NCBI GenBank assembly: GCA_902634075.1
Contig: CACPJA010000002.1
Coordinates: 1 to 49,642 of the forward strand
Length of the DNA: 49,642 nucleotides
Direction: 5' to 3'
Source of the DNA: an uncultured Gammaproteobacteria bacterium
GTDB lineage: Bacteria > Pseudomonadota > Gammaproteobacteria > Steroidobacterales > UBA11654
Shown: in pieces, positions 18,981-27,455 of the stretch
Position numbering within the stretch: position 1 is the first letter of the stretch
Layout: each line of letters begins with the position of its first letter
The notes under the pieces: generated by a model
Told to the model about the DNA's origin: nothing
The model's input: the letters and a program-made list of their open reading frames with translations, nothing else
The model's database searches: none
Position numbers and translations under genes: made by a program

Positions 18981-20690
18981 TTAGAAAGTTAGAGCGTTTG
19001 ATTCATTAGTAGCTAGAATTTCTTCAAGAGCTTTTCGCTGATTTTCAAGCATTGTAACTCGCTCAACTTCTTTTTCTAAAAACTTTTGCCAATTAGCCAC
19101 TGTTTTAACAGAAGATGGAGTTGAACAACTGATTACTTTACCTTCAATTTCTTTATTCATTTCTCTAAAAGCTTTTTGAGTTTCCATTGTTACAAGAAGT
19201 TCCTCTAGGCCCATATTCTCTGCTGCTGCACAATCCTTAAGCGCTTGATCATTTCTTAGACCTGCATCAATCTTAGCGTTAGCAAAAGCTTCTTTTGCAC
19301 CTTCAAAATCGGCTATTTCAAACTGACACATTCCAAGAGTGATGTAAGATTCATCAAGCCGTTTAAGATCCCCTTTCTGTATCGCAGTTTTCGCTGAGTT
19401 AGTGCAACCTTCGTAATCAGCTATATTATTAAGAGAACGAGCCAGACGAATGTCTAATTCACCATCGTCTGAGAGTTTAGCTGCTTCTCTTAGGGCAACT
19501 ATTGCTGGTTCGTCATATCCAGATAAAAACCATGCTTGTGCCAGTATCTTCCAATTTTTGACTTCTTTATCTACTTTGTCTTCATCCATAGCTTTTTGAA
19601 GAAGCTTTGCTGCTTCATAGGGAGCTTCTACCGATAAGTAGAGTTGAGCCATTTGGACAAATTCAGAACTCTTTTCAAGAAACCCTTCATGATATGCAGT
19701 TTGGTAAGCGGCCATCTGTTCTTTTTCTTGTTTGTCTTGACCGTAAAATGCTGACAGCTGAGTCCAGTATTCTTTCTTAGACCATTCAACAACCAGTCTT
19801 TCTAGAGTCTCTTTAACTTTATCCATTTGTTCAAGCTCAAAGTAAGCAGCTCTTAGTAATAACCACCAATTTTCTCTGGTAGGACCTTTAGCTAAGTTTG
19901 CAGCATCTGCCTCAATACTTTTAATTGCTTCCTCAATCTCGGCATATTTATCGCTACTTTTTCTTGTATCAGCTAAGTCTTCTTGTAATTTTAATTTTAT
20001 AAGTGAAGCGAGCGTAATGGAGTCAGTAGTATCTCTATCGTATCTAACTCGATATTTGCTAGCTGTTTCTCTAACTGCTTTTTCAAGACTTTCTACTCTA
20101 AATGCATTTGCCTCTTCTGCAATTGCAATAGCTTTCTGAATTATTGGTATCATTTCTTTGTATTTCTTCTGTTGATACATGGCTGTGCCTTTTAGAACGT
20201 ATAAGTCTGTTCTATTGGGCTGTTCCACTAATAATGAGTCAACCGCTGCTATCACATTGGCATACTCTTCAAGTTGAAAATAAAGTTGTGCAATTGTAAA
20301 TTTTGATGCTTGCACTAATCCGTCAGGGACATTAGGATCAGCAACCACTTTTTTGTAAAAAGTTATAGCACCCCTTGAATCACCTTTAAGATATCTAACA
20401 TAAGCAAAGAAGTAATTAACTTGTCCTCTTTCATAGGGACTTAATTTTTTGAATTCTAATATACTGTTTAAAACAGCAACACCCTCATCAAGTTGTTCGG
20501 CATCAATAAGCTCTTGAGCCTCTCCTAGTTTTTTAGCTACTTTTTCTGTCATCGAACCTGTTTTTTTAGTTTTTCTTTGGCTGTTATCTTCTTGACCGTA
20601 TGCTGTAGAAAAGTTAATTGATGTTTGGTTGACATCAACACCAATGAAGATGATTAATGCGACTAAGATAGGTATGAGCTTGTTTTTCAT
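18981..20690 (-). CDS. TPR-repeat protein of the TonB2-type operon
   Basis: 569-residue exported protein. The signal peptide is MKNKLIPILVALIIFIGVDV and following residues, with likely cleavage after AYG. The mature protein is mostly helical TPR-like repeats, e.g. RGQVNYFFAYVRYLKGDSRGA, TDLYVLKGTAMYQQKKYKEM and LGMCQFEIADFEGAKEAF. The start was set at 20690, not 20738, because this gives a proper signal peptide, starts 1 base after the tonB stop, and avoids overlap. The equivalent Vibrio position (VC1543-like) is also the last gene of the tonB2 operon. It probably aids energy transduction or complex stability at the periplasmic face. Confidence 0.87.
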   Translation of the reverse strand: MKNKLIPILVALIIFIGVDVNQTSINFSTAYGQEDNSQRKTKKTGSMTEKVAKKLGEAQELIDAEQLDEGVAVLNSILEFKKLSPYERGQVNYFFAYVRYLKGDSRGAITFYKKVVADPNVPDGLVQASKFTIAQLYFQLEEYANVIAAVDSLLVEQPNRTDLYVLKGTAMYQQKKYKEMIPIIQKAIAIAEEANAFRVESLEKAVRETASKYRVRYDRDTTDSITLASLIKLKLQEDLADTRKSSDKYAEIEEAIKSIEADAANLAKGPTRENWWLLLRAAYFELEQMDKVKETLERLVVEWSKKEYWTQLSAFYGQDKQEKEQMAAYQTAYHEGFLEKSSEFVQMAQLYLSVEAPYEAAKLLQKAMDEDKVDKEVKNWKILAQAWFLSGYDEPAIVALREAAKLSDDGELDIRLARSLNNIADYEGCTNSAKTAIQKGDLKRLDESYITLGMCQFEIADFEGAKEAFANAKIDAGLRNDQALKDCAAAENMGLEELLVTMETQKAFREMNKEIEGKVISCSTPSSVKTVANWQKFLEKEVERVTMLENQRKALEEILATNESNALTF

Positions 20691-20691
20691 A

Positions 20692-21339
20692 TTATTTTTC
20701 CAGTTCAAAGGTAATCTTGTGTTGGACACCAGGAACATCTATTGGTGTTCCATTGATTACTCTTGGTTTGTATTTAAATTTTGATGAGGCTTTAAGTGAT
20801 GCATTTGCAAATAAGCTGCTTGTGCATTCAACCACTTTGCCATTTTCTACGGTTCCATTTCTGGTTACTGTGTATTCAACTATACACCAGCCTTCGATTC
20901 CTCTAGAGAGTGCTCTATTAGGGTAAATTGGTGCTACTTTTACTATCGGTAAATACTCGCCTTCTCCAGCATTAAATCCACCGATACCAGCACCTACTCC
21001 AACATTTGCATCCACTGCACCAATATTGACGGTGTCTGCAGTAGTATCAATATCGTCTAATTCCTGGGGTGTATCTGGTGGCGGCTCTTCAGGTTCTGGT
21101 GGTTTTTTTGGCTTAGCGTTTTTTGTATTAAGATCTTCATCTTTTTTAATACGAACAAAATCAACAAATCTTCCTTCATACTTTGAAGAGATGGCCCCTT
21201 TACCTGTGGCTATTAGAATCTGCATTACCCACAAGATAGCAAAAGTAGTGAAGATAGAAATAAATGCAGCTACAGCTATCCTAGTTAAAGGGTCTTCTAT
21301 ATTGACGTTATCTTTTATTTGTTCTGATATCTCAGCCAT
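20692..21339 (-). CDS. tonB: TonB-type energy transducer
   Basis: 215 residues. One TM anchor lies at about 24-44, followed by a short Pro/Glu-rich periplasmic linker (PKKPPEPEEPPPDTP), a Gly-rich spacer and a C-terminal TonB domain (VKVAPIYPNRALSRGIEGWCIVEYTV and onward). Two Cys flank the domain strands, as in TonB2-type proteins. The linker is much shorter than in E. coli TonB. It contacts the TonB box of outer-membrane receptors, such as the one at 15887-18100. It sits between exbD and the TPR gene in the conserved order. Confidence 0.95.
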   Translation of the reverse strand: MAEISEQIKDNVNIEDPLTRIAVAAFISIFTTFAILWVMQILIATGKGAISSKYEGRFVDFVRIKKDEDLNTKNAKPKKPPEPEEPPPDTPQELDDIDTTADTVNIGAVDANVGVGAGIGGFNAGEGEYLPIVKVAPIYPNRALSRGIEGWCIVEYTVTRNGTVENGKVVECTSSLFANASLKASSKFKYKPRVINGTPIDVPGVQHKITFELEK

Positions 21340-21348
21340 AGTTCAAAT

Positions 21349-21759
21349 TTATTCACCTTGCTCAGCAGCAATAGAAACATTATAGACACCAGCTTGTCTA
21401 GCAGCATCCATAACTGTTACAACTGTTTCGTGAAAGGCTTTTTTATCCGCTTGAATTACCACAGAACCTTCTGGGTTTTCAGCGTGCAATCTTTCAATAT
21501 TAGGACGAACTGCTCTAGGATCTATCCGTCTTCGATTAATCCAAATTTCGTTATTTGCTCCTATGGCAACTAAGATATTGGCATTTTCTTTTTTCACAGC
21601 TGTAGGTGCGTCAGGTCTATTCACATCTAGTCCAGATTCTTTAACGAATGAAGCAGTTACAATGAAGAAGATAAGCATAATAAAAACAACATCGAGCATC
21701 GGTGTTAAATTAATTTCTGCTTCTTCTTCTGGCGCTGCTTGAAATAGATTTTTTCTCAT
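21349..21759 (-). CDS. exbD: Biopolymer transport protein ExbD
   Basis: 136 residues. A short cytoplasmic N-terminus is followed by one TM helix (about 21-40, NLTPMLDVVFIMLIFFIV) carrying the conserved proton-path Asp23. The periplasmic domain ends with the typical TAARQAG-like stretch (MDAARQAGVYNVSIA). Together with ExbB it converts the proton gradient into motion of TonB. It lies between the short ExbB gene and tonB with gaps of 19 and 9 bases. Confidence 0.95.
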   Translation of the reverse strand: MRKNLFQAAPEEEAEINLTPMLDVVFIMLIFFIVTASFVKESGLDVNRPDAPTAVKKENANILVAIGANNEIWINRRRIDPRAVRPNIERLHAENPEGSVVIQADKKAFHETVVTVMDAARQAGVYNVSIAAEQGE

Positions 21760-21778
21760 TTTATTTCCTCTAAATTAT

Positions 21779-22297
21779 TTATTCATCAGATCCAAGTGAA
21801 TCTTCAAGATCATCTGCTTCAGAAGTTACTTTCTGATTCAGTATTGTTACTAAAAATACCCCAGACAATGCTCCTACCATCCCAGCCATTGTGGGTATGG
21901 TGGCCTTTGAGACTCCCGATGCCATTGATCTTGCATTACCTGAGCCAGATACAGCCATTACATCAAAGACTTCAATCATTCCTGTCACAGTTCCCATTAG
22001 GCCCAAAAGTGGACAGAGAGCAACAAGAGTTTTAATAATTGGAATATATTGATTTGCTGACATATTAAACTCAGAAATCAATTGTTCTCTAATTGCATCT
22101 GATGCCCAAGATTTTTTTTCCTTTCTTTTATTCCATGATGACTGAATATTCGCTTTAAGGGTTTTAACCTCTGTTTGGAAGTAAGCTAGCCGTTCTAATA
22201 TCAACATCCACATTAGGAAAATGACTAAAGCAATAATATTGAGTACCTGACCTCCCATTTCTAGGAAGTCTCTAACTGCAATTATAATGTCACCCAT
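21779..22297 (-). CDS. exbB: MotA/TolQ/ExbB-type proton channel (short ExbB, ExbB2-like)
   Basis: 172-residue inner-membrane protein with three TM segments. The hallmark region LVALCPLLGLMGTVTGMIEVF is followed by ATIPTMAGMVGALSGVFL in the last TM. In TonB2 systems this subunit forms the channel with ExbD. The longer ExbB-like protein encoded upstream is an extra component. The spacing of 23 bases to the long homologue suggests one transcript. Confidence 0.94.
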   Translation of the reverse strand: MGDIIIAVRDFLEMGGQVLNIIALVIFLMWMLILERLAYFQTEVKTLKANIQSSWNKRKEKKSWASDAIREQLISEFNMSANQYIPIIKTLVALCPLLGLMGTVTGMIEVFDVMAVSGSGNARSMASGVSKATIPTMAGMVGALSGVFLVTILNQKVTSEADDLEDSLGSDE

Positions 22298-22320
22298 TAA
22301 TGAATCCTATTGGTAGTCAA

Positions 22321-23679
22321 TCATCCTGATTTTTCTGAATGATTAGCAATGATACCTGCAGCTTGTTCTTGAATAATTTGTGTAACCCTTCTACTTCTTC
22401 CACTAACAATTGTGTGCAGAAGTGTAGTCGGTATTGCCACTGTCAAACCAAGTACTGTCGTTACAAGTGCTTGCGAGATACCGCCAGCCATTAGTTTAGG
22501 ATCGCCAGTTCCATACAATGTTATAGCCTGGAAGGTTTTAATCATGCCTGTAACAGTACCAAGAAGTCCCATAAGAGGAGCTACCACTGAAATAACTTTA
22601 ATGATCAGTAATCCTTTATTAAGCTCTGGAGTTTCCTTGAATACTGCTTCAGCTAACTTAAGTTCAAGAGTATCGGTATCGACAGATTTATTATTTTCAT
22701 AAACACCAAGAACCCTTCCTAAAGCATTATCATCGCTGATAGTGCTGGACTCAAGTTGAGCGGTAACAGCTTTATCAGCAGCTTGAAGAATAAACCAACG
22801 TTGACCAGCTATTCCTACTCCAAACAAGCCTAGGAGTATAACGAGATATCCAACAATACCACCTTGCTGGACTCGTTCTACAAGATTAGGTCTTGCTACT
22901 AATGAGGCTAGAACTCCACCTAATGTTGGGTCTAAACCAAAAGCAATCTTTTCATCTGATGGATCAAATAGGTCTGAAGTGCTACCAGTAAATCTTCTGC
23001 CTTCTGGCTGCCTTGGAATTTCAGTAACATTTTTAGTCTCTGGAGAATAATTAAGATATTTTCCATCTGCAACAATATTGAAAAGGCCAACTCTAACGAC
23101 TTCTGTAGGAACCTTTGCTCCATTGGTATCAATCACATCTGCAGTAAATTTAACAACTTTTCCTGATTCAACCATTTCTTGGAGAAGCATACCCCATAGC
23201 CTTTCAATCTCAGCTATTGATGGCAGCTTTGAATTGCTACCTATTTTCTTTGCTAAGTCTTCTAGAAATGCAGTTCTGTCAGGGTACTGAACATTTGTTA
23301 TTGAATTATCAAACCTGGTTCTAGCATCACCGGAAACCTGTTGCATTACACCGAAGAGTTCTTTTAGTGCACCTAATCGCTCATTGAGAGTATCCTGAAG
23401 TTCATTATTAACAACTTCATTTGCCTCGAAAATAGCTTCTAATTGAGCACTTCTATTTTCTTCATTAACTTTAGTTGTTTCAGCATCAGCCAACATTTGT
23501 TCTTGCTGATCTCTTTTTTGCCTAAACTCACTTTCTCTTTGTTGATTCTCTTTATTATCAGAGAGCTTACCTTGTTGAACTCTGTCAAGAAGTTGATCTA
23601 TGGTGTTCGCTGATTGTTGAGCATATGCAGGTATTGATATGAGAGCTATCAGAGCAATAATAATCTTAAGATTTTTCAT
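22321..23679 (-). CDS. Long ExbB homologue with periplasmic extension (TtpC-like)
   Basis: 452 residues. A signal peptide (cleavage near AYA20) is followed by about 230 residues of periplasmic, partly coiled-coil extension (EKIAFG near 250), then a TM segment around 275-295 and a C-terminal MotA/TolQ/ExbB domain with VVAPLMGLLGTVTGMIKTF. This matches the TtpC protein of Vibrio TonB2 systems, which is required for TonB2-dependent uptake. Its ATG overlaps the DUF3450 stop as TAATG, indicating coupled translation. Confidence 0.92.
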   Translation of the reverse strand: MKNLKIIIALIALISIPAYAQQSANTIDQLLDRVQQGKLSDNKENQQRESEFRQKRDQQEQMLADAETTKVNEENRSAQLEAIFEANEVVNNELQDTLNERLGALKELFGVMQQVSGDARTRFDNSITNVQYPDRTAFLEDLAKKIGSNSKLPSIAEIERLWGMLLQEMVESGKVVKFTADVIDTNGAKVPTEVVRVGLFNIVADGKYLNYSPETKNVTEIPRQPEGRRFTGSTSDLFDPSDEKIAFGLDPTLGGVLASLVARPNLVERVQQGGIVGYLVILLGLFGVGIAGQRWFILQAADKAVTAQLESSTISDDNALGRVLGVYENNKSVDTDTLELKLAEAVFKETPELNKGLLIIKVISVVAPLMGLLGTVTGMIKTFQAITLYGTGDPKLMAGGISQALVTTVLGLTVAIPTTLLHTIVSGRSRRVTQIIQEQAAGIIANHSEKSG

Positions 23680-24452
23680 TATATCGCCTCCGCTGAATCT
23701 ACAGGCAGAATAACAAGATCAGGTGCAACCTGCTTCTTGGCTATTTTTAAGCCTGCCTTTATACCGTTTCGATTATCATCCGCGTTTTCCCACGATCTTG
23801 TTTTTTGATTCCAAACACCTGATACATCGCCGTCCACAGATTGATACAGAAAAGAAACTCTACCAATACGAAGGAAATCTAATTCAAGGGTCTTACCGTC
23901 CACTTCCAAGGTATCTTTATAGGTTTCAATAGTTTTACCGTAATCATTTTCAATTTGATAAGCTTCAGTAACTTTTCTAAATTTTTCTGCAACAGTTACA
24001 TCCTCTCTTTGCATAAGTTCATCAAGGGAGTTGACCCTATTTGTTCTCTCTTCCATTAGAAATGGAACATCCATTTGAACAAATTGATCCAATGCATCAA
24101 TCATTCCTACCAAAACTGGAACAATATTTCTGTTTATCTGTGAAGCAACAAGTATTGATTGCTCAAGATCCACTTTAACTCTTGCTTGATTTTCAATTTG
24201 TAGTTCAAGAAGCTGGTTATAGATTTTAAGACCATCGATCTCTTTAAGAGCGGCTCTATATCTATCTTCCATTTTTCTGGTCTGTTCTACTACTTTATCT
24301 ATTCTTTGCTGAGATTCCTGTGCCAAGAGAGTCCGCTCTGTTTGGCCATTGAGAACTTGGCTCAATGTTTCTGCAGGAACCATCATTGGCAATGTTATAA
24401 GGATCACACCACCTATTAGAATCTTTGTAGTTAGTCTATGAAAACGTTTCAT
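23679..24452 (-). CDS. DUF3450-family periplasmic coiled-coil protein
   Basis: 257 residues. A signal peptide (MKRFHRLTTKILIGGVILI and following residues, ending near VPA27) is followed by a long coiled-coil helix of about 30-110 (TERTLLAQESQQRIDKV), then a globular part with FLRIGRVSFLYQS near residue 195. This pattern is typical of DUF3450, the first gene of tonB2-ttpC operons in many Gammaproteobacteria. The start at 24452 has AGGGGA upstream; an upstream ATG at 24503 lacks this and would spoil the signal peptide. The molecular role is not established. It probably supports the TtpC/ExbB complex. Confidence 0.88.
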   Translation of the reverse strand: MKRFHRLTTKILIGGVILITLPMMVPAETLSQVLNGQTERTLLAQESQQRIDKVVEQTRKMEDRYRAALKEIDGLKIYNQLLELQIENQARVKVDLEQSILVASQINRNIVPVLVGMIDALDQFVQMDVPFLMEERTNRVNSLDELMQREDVTVAEKFRKVTEAYQIENDYGKTIETYKDTLEVDGKTLELDFLRIGRVSFLYQSVDGDVSGVWNQKTRSWENADDNRNGIKAGLKIAKKQVAPDLVILPVDSAEAI

Positions 24453-24513
24453 ATAAAATTCCCCTGAAATGATTATAGCTATGTGAGGTTTTCCCTTCCC
24501 CACGAAAGATTTG

Positions 24514-24541
24514 ATAATAGCATAATCAAAAAAGACTCCAA
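24514..24541 (-). promoter_or_regulatory. Candidate sigma-70 promoter for the DUF3450-TonB operon
   Basis: Read on the minus strand: TTGGAG (24541-24536), 16 bases, then TATTAT (24519-24514, five of six matches to TATAAT). This would give a start near 24507 and a 5' leader of about 55 bases. The -35 is poor, so this is a tentative call. Confidence 0.4.
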
Positions 24542-24549
24542 AGACTAAA

Positions 24550-24566
24550 TAATGAATTATTCATTA
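24550..24566. repeat. 17-base perfect palindrome in the TonB-operon control region
   Basis: TAATGAATTATTCATTA has 8-base arms around one central base. It lies directly upstream of the candidate -35 of the TonB2-type operon. It could be a binding site for an iron-responsive or other dimeric regulator, but it does not align well with the Fur box, and AT-rich DNA makes such palindromes fairly common. Confidence 0.4.
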
Positions 24567-24649
24567 AAAAAAGAATTGAATTTTTATTAATTTTTCTGCA
24601 TTTCTATCTAAAAAAATATATGTATGTATTAATTTATTGTTGATTTATG

Positions 24650-24678
24650 TTGACAATAATCCTTACTTCAAAGATGAT
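24650..24678 (+). promoter_or_regulatory. Candidate promoter of the ilv-leu leader transcript
   Basis: A perfect -35 TTGACA (24650-24655) is followed after 17 bases by GATGAT (24673-24678, four of six matches). Transcription would start near 24685, almost at the leader peptide ATG. A second possible -10, AATAAT at 24655-24660, would give a leader of about 20 bases before that ATG. The sequence alone does not decide between them. Confidence 0.5.
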
Positions 24679-24686
24679 TTGCTCCA

Positions 24687-24770
24687 ATGAACACTAAAAA
24701 AGAACTTGATAATTTAATTCTAGGACTGCTAATTCTGCTGGAGAATAGAACTAGTGGGGCTTCCATATAG
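24687..24770 (+). CDS. Leu/Ile-rich leader peptide of the ilvC-leuA operon
   Basis: 27 codons: MNTKKELDNLILGLLILLEN, then RTSGASI and TAG. Seven of the 12 residues from position 7 to 18 are Leu and two are Ile. Four of the last five in that block are Leu (LLILL). A regulatory peptide of this kind measures charged tRNA-Leu/Ile by ribosome stalling. It sits 26 bases before a terminator hairpin and just upstream of ilvC and leuA, exactly as attenuation requires. Its own ribosome binding site is weak or absent. Confidence 0.8.
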   Translation: MNTKKELDNLILGLLILLENRTSGASI

Positions 24771-24805
24771 AAATAAAAAAAATTTTATTAAATAATAAGC
24801 CCCGC
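24754..24805 (+). promoter_or_regulatory. Antiterminator pairing of the ilv-leu attenuator
   Basis: Bases 24754-24762 (GTGGGGCTT, inside the leader peptide gene) can pair with 24797-24805 (AAGCCCCGC) in nine consecutive pairs, one of them G-U. The same 24797-24805 segment forms the left arm of the terminator, so the two structures exclude each other. A ribosome stalled on the Leu codons at 24726-24740 leaves 24754-24762 free, favouring read-through. One that reaches the stop at 24768 covers it. Confidence 0.75.
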
Positions 24806-24825
24806 AACAAAGCGGGGTTTTTTTT
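24797..24825 (+). terminator. Attenuator terminator upstream of ilvC
   Basis: CCCCGC (24800-24805) pairs with GCGGGG (24812-24817) around the loop AACAAA. The stem is extended by AAG against the first T bases, and eight T follow (24818-24825). It lies 35 bases before the ilvC start with no gene between, so it stops transcription ahead of the operon. Confidence 0.93.
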
Positions 24826-24859
24826 GAGATAAGCAATTTGAAATTTGGAGTAAAAGATA

Positions 24860-25891
24860 ATGCAGATATTTTATGATAGTGATGCTGACCAAGACATAAT
24901 TAAGAATAAAAAAGTAGTTATTGTGGGTTATGGCTCACAAGGCCACGCACATGCCAATAACCTAAAAGACTCTGGTGGCGATGTTACAGTTGCTCTCAGA
25001 GAGACGTCTTCATCTTGGTCTAAAGCCGAAGCTGCAGGATTAAATGTTTCCACAGTACCAGAAGCGGTTAAAGATGCTGATATGGTTATGGTCTTAATTC
25101 CTGACGAACTTCAATCGAAAACTTATGCATCAGAGATTAACGATAATATTAAACAAGGTGCTGTCTTAGCTTTTGCTCATGGTTTTAATATACATTTTGA
25201 AATGATCGTACCTAGAGAAGATCTAGATGTAATAATGATCGCTCCAAAAGGCCCTGGTCACACAGTTAGATCTCAGTATGAGTCAGGAGCAGGAGTACCT
25301 TGTTTGTTAGCAATCCATAAAGATGTTTCAGGCAATGCTAGAGACATTGGTTTATCTTATGCTTCTGCCATAGGATCTGGCAGAGCCGGCATAATTGAAA
25401 CGAACTTCAAAGATGAGACTGAAACCGATCTTTTTGGCGAGCAAGCTGTTTTATGTGGAGGGCTTACTTCACTCATCCAAACTGGTTACGATGTCCTAGT
25501 TGAAAATGGCTATCCACCTGAGATGGCATATTTTGAATGTCTGCATGAGGTTAAGCTCATTGTTGATTTGATTTATGAAGGCGGTCTTCAAAATATGAGA
25601 TACAGCATTTCTAATACAGCTGAATACGGAGATTATGTAAGCGGACCAAAAGTGATCAATCAAGACACCAAGAAGGTTATGGAGTCAATTTTAGAAAGAA
25701 TACAATCTGGTGAATTCGCAAAAGAATTTATGGATGATTGCAATGAAAGTGATAATGGTAAACCTGGTCCTTTGATGAAGAATTATAGAGACCAGGCTTC
25801 AAATCATTCGATCGAAAATGTAGGGCATGAATTAAGAGGAATGATGCCTTGGATTGCAAAAAATAAAATTGTAGATAAATCAAAAAATTAA
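24860..25891 (+). CDS. ilvC: Ketol-acid reductoisomerase (class I)
   Basis: 343 residues, the short class I form. It converts acetolactate or acetohydroxybutyrate to the dihydroxy acids of valine/leucine and isoleucine synthesis using NADPH and Mg2+. The N-terminal Rossmann motif is [18 protein letters not shown]. Metal-binding acids lie in [10 protein letters not shown] and [12 protein letters not shown], and the substrate Ser in [11 protein letters not shown]. First structural gene behind the Leu/Ile attenuator. The acetolactate synthase and dihydroxyacid dehydratase genes of the pathway are not in the window. Confidence 0.97.
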   Translation: MQIFYDSDADQDIIKNKKVVIVGYGSQGHAHANNLKDSGGDVTVALRETSSSWSKAEAAGLNVSTVPEAVKDADMVMVLIPDELQSKTYASEINDNIKQGAVLAFAHGFNIHFEMIVPREDLDVIMIAPKGPGHTVRSQYESGAGVPCLLAIHKDVSGNARDIGLSYASAIGSGRAGIIETNFKDETETDLFGEQAVLCGGLTSLIQTGYDVLVENGYPPEMAYFECLHEVKLIVDLIYEGGLQNMRYSISNTAEYGDYVSGPKVINQDTKKVMESILERIQSGEFAKEFMDDCNESDNGKPGPLMKNYRDQASNHSIENVGHELRGMMPWIAKNKIVDKSKN

Positions 25892-25911
25892 CAAGAAATA
25901 ATGGGTGAATC

Positions 25912-27447
25912 ATGAACCAATCTAAAGAAGTAATAATTTTTGACACCACTCTTAGAGATGGAGAGCAAGCTCCTGGCTGTAGCATGACTTTGGGGGAGAA
26001 GTTAAAAATAGCACATGCTCTCAAAGATCTTAATGTTAATGTTATTGAGGCTGGATTTGCAGCTGCTTCACCAGGAGATTTTGAAGCAGTAAATACCATT
26101 GCTAAGGAAATTGAGGGACCAACGATTTGTACATTAGCAAGATGTAATCCTGATGATATAGAGCAAGCTCATAAGGCACTAGAGGCTAACCCGAATCGAA
26201 GAATCCATGTTTTTGTTGCCACAAGTGAAATTCACCTTAAGCATAAATTGAATATGGCAAAAGAAGAGGTCCTCAAGGCAGCTTATGAGGGAGTTAAAAT
26301 GGCTAAGGAGTTTTGTGACAATGTAGAATTTTCTCCAGAAGATGCTTCAAGAACTGATCACGATTTTTTAACTGAAGTTGTCAATGCTGCTATTGATGCT
26401 GGTGCCACCACAATTAATATTCCAGACACTGTTGGTTACACCATCCCTTATGAGTTCGGTGAGTTATTTAATCATCTGATTACAAATTGTGAGAACGCCG
26501 ATAATGTTATTTTTAGTGTCCATTGCCATGATGATCTTGGTTTGTCTGTAGCAAATAGCTTGGCTGCATTAGAATCTGGAGCTAGGCAAGTTGAATGCAC
26601 CATAAATGGTATCGGTGAAAGAGCAGGTAATACCTCTCTTGAAGAAGTGTGTATGGCTGTTAAAACAAGAAAAGAGTATTTTGATTTCCATACCTCTATA
26701 GATACAACTAAACTTTATCCAACGAGTAGACTGGTTTCGAGTATCACGGGTATGCATGTGCCTAGAAATAAAGCAATTGTTGGTGACAATGCTTTTTCAC
26801 ACGAAGCTGGTATACATCAACACGGAATGCTTAGACACGCTTCCACCTATGAGATTATGAAACCTCAGGACGTTGGTATAGGTAGATCAAATCTTGTCTT
26901 GGGTAAACATAGTGGTAGACATGCTTTCTTAGATAGAGTCAAAGAACTTGGTTTTGAGATCAGTAAGGATGAATTAGATCCTGCATTTAAAGAATTTAAA
27001 AAACTTGCAGATAGAAAAAAAGAAATTTTTGATTCTGATATAGAAGCAATAGTTCTTAATGCAGATACAAGCAGGCTGAATACATGGGAATTAGTTGATT
27101 TAGAAACATCATCTGGGTCTTCTTGGGGAGCCTTGGCAGATCTAAAACTTAGAAAGATTGATGGCACAGTGCATGAGTCAGCCACTGAAAAGAGGCGTTC
27201 AAGCGGACCTATAGATTCAGTTTTTAATGCCATTAATCAAATAACGGGATACAATTTGGAATTGATTAATTTTGAGATTCACAGTGTTAGTGTAGGTGAG
27301 GACGCACAAGGCGAGGTCACCGTTACTGTTAATTTTGATGGACAAGACTATAGAGGTCATGGAGTTAGCACCGACATAATTGAATCTGGTGCCCTAGCCT
27401 ACCTAGAAGTAATTAATCGAATAGAGCGAAACAGAGAAAGACACTAG
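25912..27447 (+). CDS. leuA: 2-isopropylmalate synthase
   Basis: 511 residues; the committed step of leucine synthesis, condensing acetyl-CoA with 2-oxoisovalerate. N-terminal DTTLRDGEQAPG carries the metal Asp and catalytic Arg; the HCHDDLG metal motif and GIGERAGN follow. The C-terminal leucine-binding regulatory domain (about 390-505) is present, so feedback inhibition by leucine is expected. It lies 20 bases after ilvC and 8 before ilvE. Confidence 0.97.
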   Translation: MNQSKEVIIFDTTLRDGEQAPGCSMTLGEKLKIAHALKDLNVNVIEAGFAAASPGDFEAVNTIAKEIEGPTICTLARCNPDDIEQAHKALEANPNRRIHVFVATSEIHLKHKLNMAKEEVLKAAYEGVKMAKEFCDNVEFSPEDASRTDHDFLTEVVNAAIDAGATTINIPDTVGYTIPYEFGELFNHLITNCENADNVIFSVHCHDDLGLSVANSLAALESGARQVECTINGIGERAGNTSLEEVCMAVKTRKEYFDFHTSIDTTKLYPTSRLVSSITGMHVPRNKAIVGDNAFSHEAGIHQHGMLRHASTYEIMKPQDVGIGRSNLVLGKHSGRHAFLDRVKELGFEISKDELDPAFKEFKKLADRKKEIFDSDIEAIVLNADTSRLNTWELVDLETSSGSSWGALADLKLRKIDGTVHESATEKRRSSGPIDSVFNAINQITGYNLELINFEIHSVSVGEDAQGEVTVTVNFDGQDYRGHGVSTDIIESGALAYLEVINRIERNRERH

Positions 27448-27455
27448 AGGGGATT

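Larger units (their letters stand above)
24453..24649. other. Divergent AT-rich intergenic region
   Basis: About 200 bases between the TonB2-type operon (minus) and the ilv-leu promoter (plus). I see no coding frame of note. It holds a candidate promoter for the minus operon and a 17-base perfect palindrome (both listed separately), plus A/T tracts with no further recognisable signal. Confidence 0.6.

Noticed and set aside
20691..20738. Upstream ATG for the TPR protein
   Set aside because: It overlaps the end of tonB and hides the signal peptide that begins at 20690.
24453..24503. Upstream ATG for the DUF3450 protein
   Set aside because: It would put polar residues ahead of a clean signal peptide; ATG 24452 has AGGGGA at good spacing.
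24550..24566. Fur box in the TonB-operon region
   Set aside because: The palindrome has 8-base arms around one base and does not align with the Fur 19-mer.
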